From Acidimicrobiia bacterium (GTDB lineage: Bacteria; Actinomycetota; Acidimicrobiia; IMCC26256; PALSA-555), in contig JAFMJM010000002.1 in NCBI GenBank assembly GCA_017853455.1, forward strand, positions 1 through 25,128: a DNA stretch of 25,128 nt, in the 5' to 3' direction. Made by a program: the position numbers and the translations under genes. The number at the start of each line of letters is the position of its first letter. Within the stretch, counting starts at the first letter, position 1. The notes under the pieces were generated by a model. The model was not told the origin of the DNA, searched no databases, and was given only the letters and a program-made list of their open reading frames with translations. Below, in pieces: positions 22,977 to 25,128 of this stretch.

Positions 22977-23852
22977 TCAGAGGCCGGCCTGCTCCTGCGG
23001 CGAGCCCTCGCGGGTGCCCGCCGGGGCCCGGTTCTGGAGGAACGCCGCGATGCCGGTGGCGGCCGGGAAGACGTGCGTCGTGCCGGCCGCGAACCATCCG
23101 TGGTCGGCGACCACGGTCTGGCCGTTGATCGCCCGGGCGGCGTCGGAGCCGAGGAACACGAGCGGGTAGGCCTGCTCGAGCGGGGTCGAGGCGTCGACCC
23201 CGGCCTCGGCCCGGAAGTCGGCACCGTTGCCCAGCCAGGTCTCCTCGTTGGCCCGGGCCAGCGGGGTGTCGGTCGGCCCCGGGCACAGGGCGTTGATGCG
23301 CACCCCGGCCTTCAGGAAGCGCAGCGAGTCGCGCGACACGAAGGCACACACCGCCTGCTTGGTGTGCAGGTAGTCGGCCCAGTTGCGGTCACGCATCCAG
23401 GCGGCGGCGGTGGCGAAGTCGTCGAGGTCGAGCAGCTCGGAGATCTGGGTGAAGTTGGGCTCCCACCCGAGGCCGGCCGACGACGAGATGAACGTCACCG
23501 ACGCGCCGCGGTGCAGCATGCCCCCGGCGAGCATCCGCTCGACGAGGTAGCGGTGCCCGACGTAGTTGATCCGCTCGATGCCCGGCGTGCCGTCGGCGAC
23601 GCCGGCACACGAGAACACGGCGTGCACCGGTCCGCCGCACGCCTCGAGGGCGGTGTCGATGGACTCCTTCTCGCCCAGGTTGACGTGGATCGGGGTCACT
23701 CCGCCCAACGTCACGTCGGCGTAGTCCATGACCACGATCTCCGACGCCCCCGAGTCGAGCAGGAGCTCGGCCGCGGCGGCACCCATGCCGGTCGCGCCGC
23801 CGACCACCAACACCCGCTTGCCGTCGTAGCGGAACGCGTCGTACAGCCCCAT
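22977..23852 (-). CDS. Short-chain dehydrogenase/reductase (3-alpha-HSD/coniferyl-alcohol dehydrogenase-like)
   Basis: The 291-residue SDR has cofactor motif GGATGMG (18-24), with D43 after VVM favouring NAD(H). The structural N96 is in RINYVG; S123-S125 are in ISSSAGLGW; and Y161 and K165 are in YLHTKQAV. An insertion between the Ser and Tyr strands (about 131-158, EPNFTQISELLDLDDFATAAAWMRD in part) is characteristic of the group containing Comamonas 3-alpha-hydroxysteroid dehydrogenase and enzymes labelled coniferyl-alcohol dehydrogenase. GPTDTPLA follows. ATG 23852 has GAGGAG 7 nt upstream. It follows the CoA-transferase gene by 26 nt, suggesting joint action on a CoA-activated alcohol or steroid substrate. 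Confidence 0.9.
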   Translation of the reverse strand: MGLYDAFRYDGKRVLVVGGATGMGAAAAELLLDSGASEIVVMDYADVTLGGVTPIHVNLGEKESIDTALEACGGPVHAVFSCAGVADGTPGIERINYVGHRYLVERMLAGGMLHRGASVTFISSSAGLGWEPNFTQISELLDLDDFATAAAWMRDRNWADYLHTKQAVCAFVSRDSLRFLKAGVRINALCPGPTDTPLARANEETWLGNGADFRAEAGVDASTPLEQAYPLVFLGSDAARAINGQTVVADHGWFAAGTTHVFPAATGIAAFLQNRAPAGTREGSPQEQAGL

Positions 23853-23878
23853 CGGAATGCTCCTCTGCTCGGGTGGCC

Positions 23879-25093
23879 TCAGGCCACCACTCCCTTGACC
23901 TTGAGGTCGATGATGGTGTCCCAGTCGAGCCCGATCTCCTCGAGGATGGCGTCGCCGTGCTCGTTGAACTCGGGCCCGCGTCGGGGCTGCGGGGCGACCT
24001 CGTCGTACTGCACCGGCGCTGCGGTGAGGTGGAAGGTCGAGCCGTCGGCGGTGGCGCACTCCTGGACGTAGCCGTTGGCCACGGCCTGCGGGTCGGCACA
24101 CGCCTCGAGGGGGTCCTGGACGACCGCCCACTGACCCGGGAAGTCGGCCAGCACGGTGCGCCACTCGGCGAGCGTCTTCGAGGCGAACAGGTCGGTGACG
24201 ATCTGCACGGCGTCGGAGCTGTTGGCGAGCAGGGCCGCGTTGTCGGCGAACCGCTCGTCGGTGCCCAGCTCGGGACGACCCACGGTGGCGGCGAAGATCG
24301 GCCAGTAGTGCCCGGCCTGGAGGCAGCAGATGGCGACCCAGCGGCCGTCGGCGGTGAGGTAGTTGCCGACCAACGGATTGCGACCCGGACCGTCGAGCGG
24401 AGCCGGGCCCATCGGGAAGCCGAGCGACTTCGAGATCGAGATGGCCTGGCCCATCGCCCACATCGCCGTGCCGAACAGCGACACGTCGACGACGGTGGCC
24501 TCACCGGTGCGCTCCCGGTGGTAGAGCGCCCCCATGATTCCGCCGGCGATCGTCATGGCGCCGATGGAGTCACCGAAGCCGGGGCCCGGCGACGGCACGT
24601 GGCCGTACTCGGGCCGGGTGAGCCCGTAGGCGACACCACCGCGCGACCAGAAGGCGAGGAAGTCGTAGGCGCCCCGGCTGGCCTCGGGGCCGGCCGCACC
24701 CTGCCCCGTGCCGCGCACGTAGATGATGTCGGGGTTGTGGGCCCGGATGTCGTCGACCTCGATGTGGAGCTTCGCGAGCACGTTGGGCAGCTTGTTGGTG
24801 AGGAAGACGTCGGAGCGGGCCGCCAGCTTGTGGAGGACGTCGAGCCCCTCGGGCGAGGTGAGGTCGAGGCCGATGCTGCGCTTGCCGCGGTTGGAGTGCT
24901 CGAACAGGAGGTTGACGTCGCCACCGGTCGACACCGTGCCCGACGACATGATCCCCCGCATGGCGTCGCCGCGCTCGACGTGCTCGACCTTGATGACGTC
25001 GGCGCCCCAGTCGGCCAGCAGCGCCGACGCTGCGGGCACGAACGTGTGCTCGGCCACCTCGAGGACGCGCACGCCCTGCATCACCTGGGTCAT
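23879..25093 (-). CDS. CaiB/BaiF family (class III) CoA-transferase
   Basis: The 404-residue protein carries family III CoA-transferase features: GVRVLEVAEHTFVPAASALLADWGADVIKVEHVERGD at the N-terminus, FEHSNRGKRSIGLDL, and the catalytic aspartate D144 in GAYDFLAFWSRGG. GPGFGDSIGAMTIAGGIMGALYHRERTGEATVVDVSLF follows. Such enzymes move CoA between carboxylic acids, for example carnitine, bile acid or aromatic acids, without ATP. ATG 25093 is preceded by AGGAG with 5-nt spacing. It is the first visible gene of the unit with the downstream SDR; only 35 nt of upstream sequence remain in the window, so its promoter and any earlier genes are not visible. Confidence 0.94.
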   Translation of the reverse strand: MTQVMQGVRVLEVAEHTFVPAASALLADWGADVIKVEHVERGDAMRGIMSSGTVSTGGDVNLLFEHSNRGKRSIGLDLTSPEGLDVLHKLAARSDVFLTNKLPNVLAKLHIEVDDIRAHNPDIIYVRGTGQGAAGPEASRGAYDFLAFWSRGGVAYGLTRPEYGHVPSPGPGFGDSIGAMTIAGGIMGALYHRERTGEATVVDVSLFGTAMWAMGQAISISKSLGFPMGPAPLDGPGRNPLVGNYLTADGRWVAICCLQAGHYWPIFAATVGRPELGTDERFADNAALLANSSDAVQIVTDLFASKTLAEWRTVLADFPGQWAVVQDPLEACADPQAVANGYVQECATADGSTFHLTAAPVQYDEVAPQPRRGPEFNEHGDAILEEIGLDWDTIIDLKVKGVVA

Positions 25094-25128
25094 CGGAACT
25101 CCTGTCGGGTCTCGTTCGGGTCTTCGGG

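Noticed and set aside
1..25128. Mobile element, prophage, CRISPR array or tRNA-linked island
   Set aside because: No transposase, integrase, direct-repeat array, tRNA-like cloverleaf or abrupt base-composition change was seen.

Overview
The window is about 25 kb of very GC-rich DNA. Genes are packed tightly, starts are often GTG, and reading frames commonly overlap by 1-4 nt. Gene content points to a free-living high-GC actinobacterium, most plausibly class Acidimicrobiia (Ilumatobacter-like relatives): a heliorhodopsin, an iron-sulfur photolyase, an F420-type luciferase-like enzyme, CaiB/BaiF CoA-transferase, thiolases and a 3-ketosteroid dehydrogenase-like flavoprotein. The taxonomic call is an inference from content, not a marker-gene result. 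I see no rRNA, tRNA, CRISPR array, insertion sequence or phage gene, and no gene-free stretch longer than 300 nt.

Layout. 1-288 (-): N-terminus of an ABC-transporter ATPase, cut by the window edge. 392-637 (+): an 81-residue protein with a HiPIP-like cysteine pattern. 652-2316 (-): a DUF35/thiolase-like fusion. 2383-3879 (+): an FeS photolyase/cryptochrome. 3967-4926 (-): a DUF2236 protein. 5008-5388 (+): an SRPBCC protein. 5393-6208 (-): heliorhodopsin. 6313-6927 (+): a secreted DUF1775 (YcnI-like) protein. 6932-7573 (-): a two-helix membrane protein. 7629-10971 (+): an overlapping operon of AsnB-type amidotransferase, F420-0 glutamyl ligase-like protein and thioesterase. 15153-11023 (-): an overlapping four-gene operon of GT61 glycosyltransferase, sulfotransferase-like protein, DCC-family protein and KstD-like dehydrogenase. 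15289-17480 (+): thiolase and DUF2889. 19654-17508 (-): SDR and GH4 glycosidase. 19777-21388 (+): TIGR00266/AIM24 protein and LLM oxidoreductase. 21485-22828 (+): a branched-chain-type substrate-binding lipid/amino-acid/acyl ligand receptor. 25093-22977 (-): CoA-transferase and SDR.

How it fits together. Several transcription units carry enzymes of CoA-ester and steroid-like ring catabolism: KstD-like dehydrogenase, Ltp2/DUF35-like fusion, thiolase with DUF2889, CaiB with SDR, thioesterase, and an extracytoplasmic ligand-binding protein. They are spread over several units rather than forming one pathway operon. A second theme is light and redox: photolyase and heliorhodopsin lie within 4 kb of each other, with a copper-type DUF1775 protein next to the rhodopsin.

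The most unusual non-coding signal is a 65-nt near-perfect palindromic element present twice, about 19 kb apart and in opposite orientation, each time exactly between two convergent genes, with a compensatory base-pair change in the stem. A second pattern is a TANNNT hexamer placed exactly 6 nt before the start codon of four genes that lack a Shine-Dalgarno sequence, as expected for leaderless transcripts. A third is a perfect 11-bp inverted repeat just downstream of the likely -10 box of the substrate-binding protein gene.
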